A DNA stretch of 64,000 bases from Methylotuvimicrobium sp018830325 (GCF_044788715.1 NZ_CP173170.1:3906001-3970000); one strand, 5' to 3'; counted from the first letter of the stretch, positions 34,910 to 43,872 are shown. The notes: generated from the letters alone by a model not told the origin. Translations and numbers: made by a program.

Positions 34910-34932
34910 GTGATCACGCATTGCAATCAACC

Positions 34933-35283
34933 TTACGATTGTTTCTCAACGTACAACTGGAACTGGTTGTACTCGTTACCATGCGGGCTTCTGGCTTTGC
35001 CAAGCAACTGGATCAGGACTAAATCACCGGGCTGGGCATTTTGCTGAACCATGCCATTCGCAACATAGTTATTCATGATGGCAGAGACGATATCACCATT
35101 CTCCAGTTTCACGATGACCGTTTTCTGTGGACCGTATCGGTCATGATGAAATTCACTAAACCCTAAAATCGTCCCAATCAAGGGCTTGCCGACTTCATGT
35201 TGCCAGTGTTTCGGTTGTTCCGCCGACACTTCGCCGGCGGCAATGGCTTTTAATTTTGCAAATTTATCCTGGTTATCAAACAT
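34933..35283 (-). CDS. Small OB-fold-like protein of an ICE/plasmid module
   Basis: 116 aa from the ATG at 35283, which is preceded by GGAGCTCC; the frame is open to 35511 but the extension has no start signal. The sequence is beta-rich with 'GTILGFSEFHHDRYGPQKT' and 'VIVKLENGDIVSAIMN', which resembles an OB fold, and ends 'QFQLYVEKQS'. Such small proteins accompany RadC, DUF932 and YqaJ genes in conjugative elements; a single-stranded-DNA related role is inference. A strong terminator follows. Confidence 0.55.
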   Translation of the reverse strand: MFDNQDKFAKLKAIAAGEVSAEQPKHWQHEVGKPLIGTILGFSEFHHDRYGPQKTVIVKLENGDIVSAIMNNYVANGMVQQNAQPGDLVLIQLLGKARSPHGNEYNQFQLYVEKQS

Positions 35284-35688
35284 TTTTGGAGCTCCTAAAT
35301 AAAGGTCAGAAACGCATCGATGTTGTGTATGACTTGTCGATGCCTGCTGTGGAGCATGTACACGCTCCATATTATTAGGATTTTTCTGACACTCAGAGCT
35401 CCGCCATAGGCTGATGCAACCCGTTTCAAAATGCGCAAGGTTCTGAATACACGCTATCGATTCAATTGACATAGCGATAGGCCGTTGGCAATGAAGCCGA
35501 GATAGAATCAAAAAAAAACCTCACAAATTGACTAACCAACTGACTAACTAAAGAAAAAAAGCACCCATTTTGGCCCTCAGGACGGCCCAAAACCGGTGCT
35601 TTTAATGAATAATATTTTATTTAGTTAGTTCCAAGATGGCGACTGCCTTGTGTGGAATCATTTTAAGTGACTCATACGACGCAAGCCG
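35284..35688. other. 405-bp gap holding the promoter of the OB-like gene and the radC terminator
   Basis: Contains a small hairpin GGAGC-N8-GCTCC at 35351-35368 and the large terminator at 35558-35603. Short repeats of 'actaac' around 35530-35550 are mirrored by 'tagttag' near 35623. No gene seen. Confidence 0.5.
35558..35603 (-). terminator. Large hairpin terminator downstream of radC
   Basis: AAAGCACC-CATTTTGG on the left pairs with CCAAAACCGGTGCTTT on the right around a GGCC-containing centre. A-rich on its left side (35552-35560), so it has a T tract when read on the minus strand. It lies 86 bases after the radC stop. Confidence 0.75.
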
Positions 35689-36162
35689 TTACAGGAGTCC
35701 ATGCTCGACGAAGGAATACACGGTTTCGCCGACCACGAAATGATCGAGCACTCGGATGTCGACCAAAGCCAAGGCTGCTTTGAGCTTGTCGGTTATTGAC
35801 TTATCCGCCTGACTGGGTTCGCTGATGCCGGATGGATGATTGTGCGCCAAGATCAGCGCCGCCGCGTTATATTGCAGCGCGGTTTTGACCACTTCGCGCG
35901 GATACACACTGGCGGCATCGATCGTCCCTCGGAATAATTCGTCGCAGGCAATGACTCTGTGCTGATTGTCCAAAAATAGACACACGAACACTTCATGTTC
36001 AAACGGCGCCAGTTTCAATTTGATACAGTCCTTCGCTTTGTCGGTACAAGTCAAGGCTTCGCCTCGACTGAAACAGCGGTTGTAGATCTGAATGGCCTCG
36101 AAGATCACATCCTGTTCATCGGCGACTCGGTAACGGTTATTGGTTCCTTTAATGAATAACAT
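35689..36162 (-). CDS. radC: RadC-family JAB/MPN domain protein
   Basis: 157 aa from the ATG at 36162; the frame extends upstream through the hairpin at 36204 but no start there is credible. It carries the JAMM-type metal site of RadC: Glu in 'FEHEVFVCLF', His107 and His109 in 'HNHPSG', Ser111, and Asp120 in 'EPSQAD'. This is the short mobile-element form lacking the helix-hairpin-helix of chromosomal RadC. RadC proteins are linked to DNA repair or recombination in elements, but their activity is not settled. It is in the minus-strand ICE module between the DUF4942 methyltransferase and the OB-like gene. Confidence 0.9.
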   Translation of the reverse strand: MLFIKGTNNRYRVADEQDVIFEAIQIYNRCFSRGEALTCTDKAKDCIKLKLAPFEHEVFVCLFLDNQHRVIACDELFRGTIDAASVYPREVVKTALQYNAAALILAHNHPSGISEPSQADKSITDKLKAALALVDIRVLDHFVVGETVYSFVEHGLL

Positions 36163-36203
36163 AGGCTTTCTCCCGTAATCATGAAAACCGGGGCAACGCC
36201 TTC

Positions 36204-36233
36204 CCCTGCCGGGAAAGGATTTTCCCGGCAGGG
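36204..36233. repeat. Perfect 13-bp hairpin upstream of radC
   Basis: CCCTGCCGGGAAA-GGAT-TTTCCCGGCAGGG is a perfect inverted repeat between the DUF4942 gene and radC. There is no T tract on either side, so it may be an RNA processing or stability element or an operator rather than a terminator. Confidence 0.8.
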
Positions 36234-36286
36234 TTGTTAAAAAATAGCGGAAACATCTAGCGGGTTCCCGCGCGTGTTCTCTGTCG

Positions 36287-38041
36287 TCACGGCAAGAGCT
36301 CATCTCCCGAGGCGGTTGTTACTGGCCGCTCCAATTGCCGCATGGCCGTCTGATCGCAATCCAACATGGCATCGGGATCGATGCCATGGTTAGTCAATAC
36401 GCTATGCATGGCTTCCGTTAACAAGGTACGGCCTTTCTCACGCTCCGTTTCGCCGCCGTGCTGGATCGCCCAAAAGGGATCGAAACGAACAGTCCTACCA
36501 TTCCGTTGACACTGCTTGTGTACTTCGGCATGGAAAGCCTTATCGAACTTTTCCGCTTGGTCGAACTGCCGCCAAAAGCCTTGACCGGCCTGGTTATCCG
36601 CCGGCGGTAACCAACGGCGCCGACGACCGACCACCCGATTCATGCGATCGATCAAGGTCTTGCTTTTGGGAAAGAAATGAATGGTGCCGACGCCGGGATA
36701 ATAGCGAACGTCGAAATAGCTCCCACCGATCCTTCTGCCGACCCGCAGTTCGTGAAAATGGCATCGAAACACCGAAACCAATCCCATTTCCGCCTCGACC
36801 TTGCCGTCGAGCAAGGCGAACACCTTGTCGAAATCCGCCAGCAGCCGCTCGGATTCCCAATTCAAACCGTTCTGGTACGAAGGGGTGGCATGGCCCGGCA
36901 AGATGAAGCGCGTGGTTTTGATCCGCATGCCCAGGGTGCGGTGTTTATCGTTGGATTTCCAGCCCAGATAAAACACCGTGTTGTCACTGTGATAGCGGGT
37001 GATCAAATCGAACACGTCACAGACCATGGCCGATTGGATATCGCCTTGTTGATCGATGATGCCCTGCACAAAGCCGTAGATATTCGGCACGGTAAACTCC
37101 AACGACTTCACCGCTTCGAAATCCGATTCCAAGCGCTTTTGCGCCGACGACGACAAGCGCGAGGTCACCTGAGTCGATCGTAGAATGCTGGTCCAGGCCC
37201 TATTCTTCAGATCCTGATAGCGTTTGAACATGCTTCGCCTGACCGCATCCAATGATGATGCGTCATCACCGCTGCCATTCAGTTCACCCAAGGTTTTTCC
37301 CATCATCGACCGGTAACGACAGGCACGAGCCTCGCTGACCACGGCTTGACGCGCGGCTTCCAGCGCCGCATTGAACATCAATACCGCATTGTCGACAAAG
37401 GCATTCGGCAACGCCAGCTCATTGGGCGGTTGAAAATCACCGGCCAAATCCTCGGTACGCGACCGATCCTTGCGCAAATCATCCAGAATATTGCCCAGAA
37501 TGTCCTGATCGAAGGTGGCGGTTTTCTTTAACCACACCAGGGCAATTTCCACGGCGGTTTTGCGCTCGACAGCCTCGCCGGTAAACATCTCAGACACATA
37601 TTCGACTTCGCCAAACTGCTCAATCAAACGGACTAAATGCCGCCGTTCCTTGGAAAAAGGATTTCGAATCGTTTCGGCATTCACAATGGCGACGATTTCT
37701 CCGTCGAACAAAAGCCCCCAGGCTTTCAACACATGCTGTACGCCATCGGCAAACGGCGGATTCATAATGATGTGCGAATAGACACTGCCGCTTTGAAACT
37801 GCAGGAAATCCATGCCCACCACATGGAATCCTTCGTCCCTCAACCGACCGTGTTTGCGAATATCGATTTCGATGCAATCGATCGGCACGCGCTGCCCATG
37901 GTGGTAAGGTCTGGATTTCAGTAAATGACCTTCTCCCGCCGAGGGTTCCAATACCCGCACAAAGCGGGTGTTCTTGAAGGTGGACCACGCTTTACGGCTC
38001 AACGCCTCCGGCGTGGGGTAATATTGATAAAGGTCTGTCAT
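36287..38041 (-). CDS. DUF4942 protein with N6-adenine methyltransferase-like domain
   Basis: 584 aa from the ATG at 38041 (GGGAGTG upstream). SAM motif I is 'VLEPSAGEGHLL' (about residues 30-41) and the catalytic motif IV 'NPPF' lies at 94-97, so the N-terminal 200 residues form an adenine-specific DNA methyltransferase. The remaining C-terminal part is the DUF4942 region found in ICE and plasmid proteins. It could protect the element from host restriction; this is inference. It has no cognate nuclease beside it. Two 19-bp direct repeats lie just upstream (38124-38171). Confidence 0.8.
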   Translation of the reverse strand: MTDLYQYYPTPEALSRKAWSTFKNTRFVRVLEPSAGEGHLLKSRPYHHGQRVPIDCIEIDIRKHGRLRDEGFHVVGMDFLQFQSGSVYSHIIMNPPFADGVQHVLKAWGLLFDGEIVAIVNAETIRNPFSKERRHLVRLIEQFGEVEYVSEMFTGEAVERKTAVEIALVWLKKTATFDQDILGNILDDLRKDRSRTEDLAGDFQPPNELALPNAFVDNAVLMFNAALEAARQAVVSEARACRYRSMMGKTLGELNGSGDDASSLDAVRRSMFKRYQDLKNRAWTSILRSTQVTSRLSSSAQKRLESDFEAVKSLEFTVPNIYGFVQGIIDQQGDIQSAMVCDVFDLITRYHSDNTVFYLGWKSNDKHRTLGMRIKTTRFILPGHATPSYQNGLNWESERLLADFDKVFALLDGKVEAEMGLVSVFRCHFHELRVGRRIGGSYFDVRYYPGVGTIHFFPKSKTLIDRMNRVVGRRRRWLPPADNQAGQGFWRQFDQAEKFDKAFHAEVHKQCQRNGRTVRFDPFWAIQHGGETEREKGRTLLTEAMHSVLTNHGIDPDAMLDCDQTAMRQLERPVTTASGDELLP

Positions 38042-38123
38042 GAAACACTCCCATGATTCTCCGACGAGCGTTTCAGCCCGGACGGGCATGCAACAACCCG
38101 CCGGGGACAGTGAATAAACGAGA

Positions 38124-38171
38124 ATTGACTCAACCAGGTTTTCTAAACGTGGATTGACTCAACGAGGCTTT
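38124..38171. repeat. Two direct repeats upstream of the DUF4942 gene
   Basis: ATTGACTCAACCAGGTTTT (38124-38142) and ATTGACTCAACGAGGCTTT (38153-38171) match at 17 of 19 positions with an 29-base period. The spacing is near three helical turns, which would place both copies on one DNA face; they lie between two minus-strand genes and may form an operator. Confidence 0.6.
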
Positions 38172-38179
38172 ACTGTGAA

Positions 38180-39100
38180 TCAGGGATGGACGGCGTTGGC
38201 GTGGGGAAACTTAGATGTTTGCAACTGCCGCGCTTTCGCGTCCAGTTTTGTGGCTAAAGAAGCCTGCGGCGTTACCTGAACCTCGCCGGTTTCTGTCTGC
38301 TGTTCCGGAAAAAACTCCTCGACGACCGTCGAACCGTCATCCTCTTGGCCTTCAAACGCACCATTAGCAAAACCCAGTCGCGCGGCCTGATCCAGCGCCG
38401 CTTGATCGAATCCTGCCGCGTGGCGTTGTTCTTCGATCCGCCGGGCGTCATTGATCGCCTCTTCAATGCTTTGATCGCCGCGTAAGGTGATATCCACATA
38501 AAAGATCGCCGAGCCATGACTTTGCCGGGTGGTTTTGCCGCGCAGTTTCAATTCCAATGGCATGCACGACAGCCTGTTGCCGGAAATGGCATGGAAGTAT
38601 TGCAGACGGGCGGTCAAGGTCCGGATACTGTTGAAACCCGTGGTACGGAAGATGAAACTGCCTAAAGGATCGTCATCGCCAATCAGCACATTCAGACGAC
38701 CGTAGGGTTTACAAGCACCGGCTTGTGCCAAGCCGCAACCTTCCGGCGCCGGACACGGCAGGTTGGCAATCCCTTCATCCGTTCTACGCCGGCAGGTTTC
38801 ACCGTTACCGACGCACATCGGCCGCCCGGTTTTTCGATCGAACAAACTGTATTCGGCCCGAAAGTTTAAATCCGGCTCGTTGAACAACAACCGAATCGGA
38901 ATACTGCGAATTTTGCCGCCTTGCTGTGTTCGCAAGGTGTTGTCGAAGGGATGCAAAATCCAACCGTCCTTGTTTTGTAACTGACTGGTAATCGTAAATT
39001 GATCTTCTTTCATCGGTAAACGCTTGCCGTCCTTTTCGACGATCTTCCCGATGGCAATTCGTCCAAGGACGGGCGGAGTGATCGCTAGACCTTTTAACAT
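38180..39100 (-). CDS. Gp3-like/recombination-directionality-factor-like protein (often called hydrolase or metal-binding protein)
   Basis: 306 aa. It begins 'LKGLAITPPVLGRIAIGKI' and contains a cysteine cluster ('MCVGNGETC', 'LPCPAPEGCGLAQAGAC', shortened) that probably binds a metal. This combination is typical of a conserved ICE/plasmid protein related to the phage Gp3 family, in which the phiC31 member acts as recombination directionality factor. In tyrosine-integrase elements the role is not shown. It lies within the run RadC-DUF4942-this-YqaJ-DUF932, a conserved module. Confidence 0.65.
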   Translation of the reverse strand: MLKGLAITPPVLGRIAIGKIVEKDGKRLPMKEDQFTITSQLQNKDGWILHPFDNTLRTQQGGKIRSIPIRLLFNEPDLNFRAEYSLFDRKTGRPMCVGNGETCRRRTDEGIANLPCPAPEGCGLAQAGACKPYGRLNVLIGDDDPLGSFIFRTTGFNSIRTLTARLQYFHAISGNRLSCMPLELKLRGKTTRQSHGSAIFYVDITLRGDQSIEEAINDARRIEEQRHAAGFDQAALDQAARLGFANGAFEGQEDDGSTVVEEFFPEQQTETGEVQVTPQASLATKLDAKARQLQTSKFPHANAVHP

Positions 39101-39142
39101 GATGATCTCCTATGGTTATTGACTTTAAAAAGCAGGCATAGC

Positions 39143-39174
39143 GCCTTGAGCGGGGATGTCTCCCCGCTCAAGGC
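39143..39174. terminator. Perfect 14-bp hairpin between yqaJ-like and Gp3-like genes
   Basis: GCCTTGAGCGGGGA-TGTC-TCCCCGCTCAAGGC, then TTTTT on the plus strand and a weaker GCTTTTTAAAG on the minus side. It lies 121 bases after the stop of the YqaJ gene and 42 bases before the start of the Gp3-like gene, so it may attenuate read-through in the operon. Confidence 0.7.
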
Positions 39175-39295
39175 TTTTTGTTATGTTTGCATTTTGATTA
39201 ATTGAATCCGCGAAATGCTTTAATTACTTTAAGTTGAATTAATTGGATTTTCCCGTGTGTGACAGAAAGCCGGTGTCGACTGTTTGTCGATCCGG

Positions 39296-40312
39296 TCAAT
39301 CCGCTGCCTGAACAAGGAAACGCCGACTGCCGGCTTTGGTGGTGGCATACTGTTGTAACAGCGCCGGTTGATCTTTGAGCAGTCGTGGAGTATCCAGGAC
39401 GAGGCTGTCCTTGGCTTTCTTCCAGGTAACGGTACCGGTTTCAAAGGTGGCTTTACTGGCTTCGCCGATGGCTTGTTGTAGGGTTTGTTTGAACAACGCT
39501 TCTTGCCGTTCCAACTCCGCCAAGCTTTGCCGGACAGTGACCAAATCGGCAAAGGTGCCGGACAACCTGGCATCTTGGCTGAAATCGACGGTCTGGCCGC
39601 TATCGTGCGGATACAAACAGCGCAAAGCTTGTTCCGCCGAGTCCGAACCGTCCGCCGGCGGCGGGGTATCGGTTTCCACGTAATGCCAGAAGGCTTTTTC
39701 CAATTCGATCAATCGGTCGATCAAGCCGGCATCGCGTTCGATACGATGAATCTCCAATTGTTGGCCACCGATCAAGACCGCGACGTCCGCCGTCTGTTTG
39801 CCGGTGACGGCCAGTTGATGCTGTACCTGCAGTTGCACATACTCTGGCACGCCGTCCCGCCACAATTTGGCGCCGTGGATTCCGGCGGTTTTACACTCCA
39901 GAATCTGGACTTCATCCGTGCCGACCACTTCCCGGTCGATATTGGCCAGCATCCAACTCAAGTCGGGATGAGGATGTTGTAAGACCGCGTTGACCCGGCG
40001 GACTTTATGCCCGGTTCTGCGGCTGTAATGCGCGGCAACGATCGGTTCCAGCAAAGTGCCCCAATAAGTCGGGCTGGTTTCATCGTGGGGACCGATCTTG
40101 GGCAGATTGACGTCGCGGCCGGTTTTGATCAGCCACAATTCCAGGGGCGACTGATAAGGATTCAAACCCACCGCCGCAGCGGCATCGGAACTGCCTATGC
40201 CGCGTTTTCTCACGGCCAGCCATTCCTCGCGGGGCAGGTTTTTGGTCTTGACCAAGCGCAACGCCGGTTTAGCGCTCGGGTTCGGGGGTGTTTTTAAAGC
40301 GGTTCCGGTCAT
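39296..40312 (-). CDS. YqaJ-type viral recombinase nuclease
   Basis: 338 aa from the ATG at 40312, preceded by the strong Shine-Dalgarno AAGGAGGT; an upstream Met at 40366 is in the terminator region. The N-terminal half is a lambda-exonuclease-like YqaJ domain: 'GIGSSDAAAAVGLNPYQSPLEL' (partly), 'YWGTLLEPIVAAHY', and the active-site pair Asp/Glu-x-Lys in 'DEVQILECKTAG'. The C-terminal part is helical. Such 5'-3' exonucleases work with a single-strand annealing protein in element recombination; no Bet/RecT homologue is seen in the window. Confidence 0.88.
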   Translation of the reverse strand: MTGTALKTPPNPSAKPALRLVKTKNLPREEWLAVRKRGIGSSDAAAAVGLNPYQSPLELWLIKTGRDVNLPKIGPHDETSPTYWGTLLEPIVAAHYSRRTGHKVRRVNAVLQHPHPDLSWMLANIDREVVGTDEVQILECKTAGIHGAKLWRDGVPEYVQLQVQHQLAVTGKQTADVAVLIGGQQLEIHRIERDAGLIDRLIELEKAFWHYVETDTPPPADGSDSAEQALRCLYPHDSGQTVDFSQDARLSGTFADLVTVRQSLAELERQEALFKQTLQQAIGEASKATFETGTVTWKKAKDSLVLDTPRLLKDQPALLQQYATTKAGSRRFLVQAAD

Positions 40313-40362
40313 GATGACCTCCTTCTCTATATAAAGGGTTAGAAACAAGCCCAAGCCCCAAA

Positions 40363-40402
40363 ACAAAAACGCCCGGTCGGAAAACCGACCGGGCGTTTTT
40401 GT
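40363..40402. terminator. Bidirectional terminator between DUF932 and YqaJ genes
   Basis: ACAAAAACGCCCGGTCGG-AAAA-CCGACCGGGCGTTTTTGT is a perfect 18-bp inverted repeat with T-rich 3' flanks on both strands. It lies 180 bases after the DUF932 stop and 51 bases before the YqaJ start, so YqaJ transcription probably starts between the hairpin and 40312 or reads through it. Confidence 0.88.
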
Positions 40403-40581
40403 CAGGGGATGGGGTGTTATGAAGAATGAAAGGTTTTAAGCGTCAGGTGACTTAGCGATTCTGAAAAGAACTAGCCACGAAACATTCGCCAGCGGTGACA
40501 TCGAAAATGCGGTCAAACACTCAGCGGTGATCCGAGACATTCGGTTAAGCACAATCGATCAAAGTCGACCACTCTTTGTAC

Positions 40582-41550
40582 TTATGCCGCCAACGACAAT
40601 GCTGCATCCAACGCGCGTTGCTTCAGATGGGCGCCTTGCCCGAACCAGGCGGAATCCATTCGATGTTCGGCACTACGGGCGCGCTTTTCATGGTCGACAT
40701 ACTCGGTCACGGCATTGAGTAAACCCCAGGCGGTACCTTTGGCTGCTTCCAGGTCGGCGCCATGGCCTTGGCCTTCGTACAGGCTTTGTACTTTCTTCAA
40801 TGCCCGTTCGTTGCTCAAGATGACCGCTTCACCATTCGTCGACGATGTATCGCAGATGACCCGCAAGAAGTAGTTCATCGCTTCATGCGATTTCACTTTG
40901 CGTTCTGACAAGGTACGCATCCGGTACATGAAGGTATCCCATTGCGAAACAGCGATACCCAATTGCTGCTTGACGGCTTGGGCATCGAACTTGGTGCTGT
41001 GCGGCACTTTGATCGCTTGGCTGGCACCGTTGACCGCGATGGTCAGGGTGTTGTTGCACACCACCCGGATCGTGGTCGGCGTGGCCGTGGTCGCCAATGT
41101 GCCGTCGCAAGATGTCGCCAACAGCAAATAACCGTAGATCAGATCGCTGCCTTTTAACGCGGTCGCTTGACCGGTCTTGGCCAAGGCCCAGAACTTCTTG
41201 CCGCCTTTCAACACGCCGGCGGTTTCCAATTCATAGCCAGCGATTTCGGTTAAATCCCGATAAAACTCCAACACCTCGCGCGGTTGAACCACTTGGTAAC
41301 GTTTGGACACCACCGACAAGGCTTGCTTGTTATCGGAGCGGTACAACACCTTGTGCTGGTCAAAGGTATGAATCTCTCCCAAGGGTCCTGTGGTATTCGA
41401 GGTAAACCGCACCGGCGTTTCCTGGATTTGCCAATCCATGCCGGCTTGTTTCGCCCAAACCTCCAAGGGTTGTTTAGGCGCTAACAGATTTCCTAAGCCG
41501 TGCCAGGGCTGCACCCCGACATAAGCCATTTGTTCGACTAAATGAGCCAT
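40582..41550 (-). CDS. DUF932 / TIGR03299 phage- and plasmid-like protein
   Basis: 322 aa. It begins 'MAHLVEQMAYVGVQPWHGLG', the start typical of DUF932 proteins, and contains 'VVSKRYQVVQPREVLEF' and 'RVVCNNTLTIAV' motifs of that family. These proteins are common in ICEs and plasmids next to YqaJ and RadC; their function is unknown, with a recombination-related role suspected from context. It follows the glycine-zipper gene by 14 bases and probably shares its promoter. Confidence 0.88.
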   Translation of the reverse strand: MAHLVEQMAYVGVQPWHGLGNLLAPKQPLEVWAKQAGMDWQIQETPVRFTSNTTGPLGEIHTFDQHKVLYRSDNKQALSVVSKRYQVVQPREVLEFYRDLTEIAGYELETAGVLKGGKKFWALAKTGQATALKGSDLIYGYLLLATSCDGTLATTATPTTIRVVCNNTLTIAVNGASQAIKVPHSTKFDAQAVKQQLGIAVSQWDTFMYRMRTLSERKVKSHEAMNYFLRVICDTSSTNGEAVILSNERALKKVQSLYEGQGHGADLEAAKGTAWGLLNAVTEYVDHEKRARSAEHRMDSAWFGQGAHLKQRALDAALSLAA

Positions 41551-41564
41551 TGCCGCCTCCCCCG

Positions 41565-41924
41565 TTACTCAAAATGTTGATCGGTGTGGACATCGCCGAA
41601 CTGCAAACCGCAGTCTTGACAGACGTAGTTGTGTAACACTTTTTGATCGATGACTTGGCCCAATTTGGCACCGGTCACGCCACCCGTCGCGGCCCAGACC
41701 AATGCGCCAATTAAGGCCCCCCCGGCTGTGCCAACCGCCGAACCAACCGGACCGCCAATAAAGCCGACGACACGGCCGATTTCAGCGCCCACGACCGCAC
41801 CGGAACTCGAAGCGGCCCAACCACTCATCGCACCACCGACGGTGCCGACCATTCCGCCAATGCGCTTGGCACGGTCTAATGAAATCACTTGATGTGACCG
41901 ACAAATCGGACATTGCATACTCAT
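41565..41924 (-). CDS. Glycine-zipper protein flanked by CxxC motifs
   Basis: 119 aa from the ATG at 41924 (GGGGAG upstream). 'CPICRSH' at the N-terminus and 'CQDCGLQF' at the C-terminus form a possible zinc site; between them lies a 70-residue Gly/Ala-rich hydrophobic stretch with repeated GxxxG ('GGMVGTVGGAMSG', 'VGSAVGTAGGALIG'). It looks like a small membrane protein whose two ends meet in one zinc ribbon. It is the first gene before DUF932 in the ICE module. Function unknown; unrelated in sequence detail to the glycine-rich protein at 14904. Confidence 0.6.
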   Translation of the reverse strand: MSMQCPICRSHQVISLDRAKRIGGMVGTVGGAMSGWAASSSGAVVGAEIGRVVGFIGGPVGSAVGTAGGALIGALVWAATGGVTGAKLGQVIDQKVLHNYVCQDCGLQFGDVHTDQHFE

Positions 41925-42183
41925 ATTCACTACTCCCCAATTAAATGCCGGACAGATGTCTAGGGAATCGATACACTGAAACGCACCGATCAACCGAAAC
42001 AACGCAACGGCAGAAAAAGACAAACACTCAACGCATCGCGTCAAGCCAGATAAAATCAAGCTTCCCCAAGGCTATTTGGACGGGATGTCCTTAGCAGATG
42101 GGTCAGCTCAAGGGAGGTATATGTGATTGAGATTTTTTAAGAACGGGATTGATTCAAAATAGCTTCGCTAAAACCAAGTTTTT

Positions 42184-43458
42184 TTATTTGTCTGGTACTT
42201 TATTTTTAAATTCATATTTCTCTCCATATTTCAGTCTGTTCTGTTTGAGTTTTACGATGTCATCAATTAAACTGATTTTATCAAAGATAGAATTGTAATT
42301 AGCCTCTACAGTCCTGAACTCAACGATTATTTTTTTGTTTGAATAAATGTTCTTCGAGACAGTTTCAGCTGCCTTCTTGATGATCTTAGTGTCTTCGTAT
42401 ACATTTTTATTGTGCGATTTTTGGGTATTTTTCACCTCATCGAAGCACATCAATCCTATAATATAATTCATTATAAAATCATATCTGGTTATTATTTTGG
42501 CATATTGATTAGATTGGTCTAACTGTACTAAGCCAGAATTATGCTTACGCTGTATCAGATTAAAGCTTGGAATAGACTCAGATTTAATCTGTTCGGAATT
42601 CCAGTTCGAATTGTCGAATCGAAGATGCGCTCTAAACAGATCTACTGCCTCACCGATGTCTTTAATGTCTTTATCAAACCGGATACTCAATAAAGTAGCG
42701 TTTGATAACTCCTGCCCATCAACCGTAATCGTTTGCGTGTTAGTACTATAAATACGATAGCGGTCATCGTTATTTAAAAGTACACTCGGTGAAGAAAAAT
42801 TTGGTGCTGTTCTGACAATATAGGAAGGATGAGAGCCGTCGTCATTTTTTATCGGCTCTTCTATCTTCATACTAATATCTCTTAGGACCTCCTTTTTTTT
42901 AACAGATTGGAGGTCTATATGATTGAACCACCAATCAAACACGGAATTTATACCATTAGGGTGGGTTAAATCGTAAAAGCGATAAGAAAGTTTTCTTTGG
43001 CTTGGTTTTACATATTTCTTTAATGGCAAGATCTGCGTGGATAAAAATTTTCTGACATCGTCGGGGAAAAATAGCGCGCTCAAGTCTATTTTTTTAGGCA
43101 AGTCTTCAGTGCTGATGGGAGGACTTTGAAGTTTATTAAGCGCCCACATGATTAAACAATCTATGTCCAATGGAATTGGAGGTTGATTTTGTGTATCACT
43201 AGGCAACTTAAATTCAATTCCAGATAGACTATGAGTCTTATCAAAATCAATAAATCTTTTTGTAACAATCTTGTTTAGTCTTTGAATTCTTCGTAAATCG
43301 TGGCTGCGATTCATCTCTAAATATCGAATGTAGAATTCAAAAGTCAACATTCGTTCGAAGTAACCCATAACCTCTTCTTCATTCTCAGACATTTGCGGTT
43401 GTCTATAATTTTTTTTCATTGTCAATACCGTTTGCAACATGGTGAATGAAATTTTCAA
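42184..43458 (-). CDS. Unknown protein beside the integrase
   Basis: 424 aa, AT-rich, no transmembrane segment. It contains a motif-free mix of charged helices and strands; 'YDLTHPNGINSVFDWWFNHI' is the most distinctive block. Later start codons at Met14 (43419) and Met23 (43392) are possible, as the first residues overlap the likely promoter shared with the divergent xis-like gene. Base composition differs from the ICE module to its left. Cargo genes beside integrases are often defence or toxin genes, but nothing here shows it. Confidence 0.6.
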   Translation of the reverse strand: MKISFTMLQTVLTMKKNYRQPQMSENEEEVMGYFERMLTFEFYIRYLEMNRSHDLRRIQRLNKIVTKRFIDFDKTHSLSGIEFKLPSDTQNQPPIPLDIDCLIMWALNKLQSPPISTEDLPKKIDLSALFFPDDVRKFLSTQILPLKKYVKPSQRKLSYRFYDLTHPNGINSVFDWWFNHIDLQSVKKKEVLRDISMKIEEPIKNDDGSHPSYIVRTAPNFSSPSVLLNNDDRYRIYSTNTQTITVDGQELSNATLLSIRFDKDIKDIGEAVDLFRAHLRFDNSNWNSEQIKSESIPSFNLIQRKHNSGLVQLDQSNQYAKIITRYDFIMNYIIGLMCFDEVKNTQKSHNKNVYEDTKIIKKAAETVSKNIYSNKKIIVEFRTVEANYNSIFDKISLIDDIVKLKQNRLKYGEKYEFKNKVPDK

Positions 43459-43512
43459 GTTGCTTTAAATATGGCGGAATAGAGTCTCATTTCACGAAAC
43501 ACTGTTCCGCCG

Positions 43513-43872
43513 ATGTATGGCTTTCCTCCACGAATTCTAAGACCTGACGAAGCTGCCTATTATTGTGGCATGGGACGAACATTGTTTGATCGGGAGATTA
43601 GGACCTTATTAACAGAGATTTCATTAGGAAAGCAAGGCGTCGGGTTTGATTTACTTGAACTTAATCGCGTTTTGGATGAGTATATGATCCGCAACGTGAG
43701 GGTTACGGAGAAACCATCATGGCAAAAAGAAACAGTCTCCCAGGCTTGTACTGGGACAAAGAAACAGGGAAAGGCTCGATTGACAAACGCATCGACGGAC
43801 TTGGAAGAGTTCGCCACCGCTTTACAGCGAGCACGTGGCAAGAAGCGGAAGTCGAATACCACCGGGCCATAG
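43513..43872 (+). CDS. Excisionase-like small DNA-binding protein, overlaps the integrase gene
   Basis: 119 aa. 'RILRPDEAAYYCGMGRTLFDREIR' (partly) followed by 'ISLGKQGVGFDLLELNRVLDEYM' is a MerR/Xis-like helix-turn-helix with a wing, as in the small proteins encoded ahead of this integrase class. The C-terminal third is basic and disordered. It overlaps the integrase start by 154 bases in another frame, so both proteins are encoded by the same DNA there; the arrangement is seen with related integrases. Likely role: control of excision or of integrase expression. Confidence 0.72.
   Translation: MYGFPPRILRPDEAAYYCGMGRTLFDREIRTLLTEISLGKQGVGFDLLELNRVLDEYMIRNVRVTEKPSWQKETVSQACTGTKKQGKARLTNASTDLEEFATALQRARGKKRKSNTTGP

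Noticed and set aside
34649..34930. Start of the minus-strand frame at 34930
   Set aside because: Its first 25 codons are the stem-loop terminator of the upstream gene; only the part below about 34875 is protein-like.
39229..39573. Minus-strand 114-codon frame overlapping the YqaJ gene
   Set aside because: Out of frame with the strongly supported YqaJ nuclease and rich in residues expected from a shadow frame.
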